A stretch of DNA of 33,442 nt from Aureobasidium sp. EXF-3400 (Eukaryota > Ascomycota > Dothideomycetes > Dothideales > Saccotheciaceae): contig SWBL01000446.1 in assembly GCA_024195585.1 (NCBI GenBank), positions 1-33,442 on the forward strand. Direction: 5' to 3'. Position numbers and translations under genes: made by a program. The first letter of the stretch is position 1, and the number at the start of each line of letters is the position of its first letter. A model generated the notes under the pieces. That model saw nothing but the letters and a program-made list of their open reading frames with translations, made no database searches and was not told the origin of the DNA. This document shows positions 32,002 to 33,442 of this stretch, one piece after another.

Positions 32002-32794
32002 GCTGGTCGAAAGATAACAGCTAGCTTATATGCGCATTGAACAAAGCACAGTCGAAGATCCTGCCACAATCAATTGGCATGTTCTCGGCACAGATGTAAT
32101 ACGATCCAGGTGGAAACTGTTTCCAGACAGAGCGCTGGATCAAAGCAGCCGACGCAGATTACGAGCAGCGATTGGGCACACTTGGAAGACAGTTGTCTGG
32201 TTCGCTGTGGGCATGGCGAGTAGCACTCGGAGGCAAGACAGGCAGAATCTCGCAAGCACACATGCGTGCAGACGCACGAGTCGAACAACAACTTTCCCAG
32301 ACAGCCGTAAATTATGACGGTATCATTTTGTGGGGCTTTGGGGATGGAGTACGCGAAGATCAAGGCCGCGAAGATGGCTGAGACATTGCTCAAGGTGGAC
32401 TGGAAGGAGTTATAGGATGGCTCTCCCAGAATGGCCTCGAGGCATCGAAGTTGGGAGGCCCGAGCTCGGATGGTAGAGGAAGGAGGCGTTGATGTGGTGG
32501 TTACTCGTCAAGTCACGAATGCAATGATCAAAGCGCGATGAAATAATATCAAGTGAAGAACGCAAGTGAAGAACGCAAGTGAATTAATTACCAATTGACA
32601 TGGATGGATTAGATGGCAGGAGCAGGTTGCAGCGATAAGATGCGGGGATTAGCCGAAGCGCACACTAACCAAATCTGGCGCTGGCGCCCACGGACGAAAA
32701 AGAGCAAAAGCGAATTCGACGCTTCGCGGGCGCCCTCTTCACGAACCACGACCAACGACCTTCTCTTCGTCGACAACAAGCACATATCAACACA
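32002..32794. promoter_or_regulatory. Intergenic and leader of the ribosomal protein gene
   Basis: It holds the 3' flank of the PPZ gene, a short 13-bp direct repeat (32551-32583) and the leader of RPS2, whose last 60 bases are rich in C, T and A, ending ATATCAACACAATGG. No gene was seen. Confidence 0.45.
32551..32583. repeat. 13-bp direct repeat, 2.5 copies
   Basis: AAGTGAAGAACGC occurs twice back to back (32551-32576) followed by a partial third copy (AAGTGAA). Confidence 0.9.
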
Positions 32795-32959
32795 ATGGCT
32801 GACCGTGGAGCAACCCGTGGCGGATTCGCATCTCGTGGAGGAGACCGTGGTGGTGACCGTGGCCGTGGTGGCCGTGGTCGCGGCCGTGGTCGCCGTGGTC
32901 CCAAGAACGAGGAGAAGGAGTGGCAGCCTGTCACCAAGCTCGGTCGTCTCGTCAAGGCT

Positions 32960-32991
<32 letters not shown>

Positions 32992-33442
32992 TCACTCTCT
33001 CCCCATCAAGGAGTACCAGATTGTCGACTTCTTCCTCCCCACCCTCAAGGACGAGGTCATGAAGGTGCGCACACACGACATGCGCAGAGGGGAGCGTCTG
33101 CTCTGTTCGCACGCAAAGCACCTACAGCGACAACTGCAGCGGCACCAGCAACAGCGACACCTCCTCTCTGCGCATTGAAAGAAAGAGCAAGAAGAACAGG
33201 CCTCTAACATACTTTTCTCTCTACAGATCAAGCCTGTCCAGAAGCAGACCCGTGCCGGTCAGCGTACCCGCTTCAAGGCCGTCGTTGTCATTGGTGACTC
33301 TGCTGGCCACGTCGGTCTCGGTATCAAGACCTCCAAGGAAGTCGCTACCGCCATCCGCGCCGCCATCATCATTGCCAAGCTCGCTGTTGTCCCCATCCGT
33401 CGTGGTTACTGGGGCTCCAACCTTGGTGAGCCTCACTCCATC
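32795..33442 (+). CDS. RPS2: 40S ribosomal protein S2 (uS5), 5' part
   Basis: Exon 1 is 32795-33064 and exon 2 starts at 33227 and runs in frame off the right edge (72 codons visible). The intron is 162 nt, the longest in any confidently called gene except the first hydrolase intron, with a CTAAC branch point near 33203 and a pyrimidine-rich 3' end; long first introns are common in ribosomal protein genes. The N-terminus is an RGG/GRG-rich tail (residues 5-35), typical of eukaryotic uS5 and a target of arginine methylation. It is followed by [17 protein letters not shown], then the conserved [44 protein letters not shown] and [15 protein letters not shown]. It is a small-subunit protein near the mRNA entry and decoding region. 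No snoRNA boxes were found in the intron. Confidence 0.97.

Noticed and set aside
32613..33121. Long minus-strand and alternate-frame ORFs over RPS2
   Set aside because: Mirror images of the GC-rich RGG-coding repeat of the ribosomal protein gene.
1..33442. Search for CRISPR arrays, transposases, LTRs, telomere repeats and secondary-metabolite cores
   Set aside because: None seen by eye. The MFS and hydrolase genes alone do not make a biosynthetic cluster.

Overview
The window is nuclear DNA of a filamentous ascomycete (Pezizomycotina, possibly Dothideomycetes; the class is a weak guess). The evidence is many 49-68 nt introns with fungal branch points (CTAAC, CTGAC), pyrimidine-rich leaders ending in CACAATG-type starts, an intron-containing tRNA, a dispersed single 5S rRNA gene, and ascomycete-type proteins. 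All coordinates were worked out by hand from the sequence; splice sites are inferred from GT/AG consensus, frame continuity and protein-family fit.

Layout. 1-86: tRNA-Lys(CUU) on minus, cut by the left edge. 1157-2092: MPDU1-like PQ-loop protein (+). 3152-3712: possible multi-exon gene or relic (-). 4077-4612: small two-finger C2H2 protein (+). 4640-5397: a tandem array of about 194-bp units, each an imperfect palindrome. 6072-6809: orphan 245-aa protein (+), followed by a 72-bp tandem duplication. 8479-10359: DUF3405-type membrane-anchored protein (+). 10888-12558: MFS transporter of DHA1 type, four exons (-). 13240-13358: complete 5S rRNA gene (+). 14238-15162: conserved-looking protein of unknown function, three exons (-). 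15985-17427: unknown four-exon protein (+). 17428-25752: about 8.3 kb with almost no coding evidence apart from a 24-codon ORF at 21947 and a doubtful ORF at 22942. 25753-27358: Caj1/Djp1-type J-domain protein (-). 27742-29630: secreted class-C beta-lactamase-fold hydrolase (-). 30314-32001: PPZ-type Ser/Thr phosphatase with a GC-AG intron (+). 32795-33442: 40S ribosomal protein S2 (uS5), cut by the right edge (+).

The genes do not form one pathway or a secondary-metabolite cluster: they are mostly housekeeping or single-purpose genes (ER mannose donor use, chaperoning, phosphatase signalling, translation) mixed with lineage-restricted proteins. Arrangements that could matter for regulation are the divergent hydrolase/PPZ promoter (29631-30313), the divergent 15163-15984 promoter, and the convergent DUF3405/MFS pair. 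I found no transposase, CRISPR array, prophage or toxin gene. The most unusual structure is the hairpin-unit array at 4640-5397.
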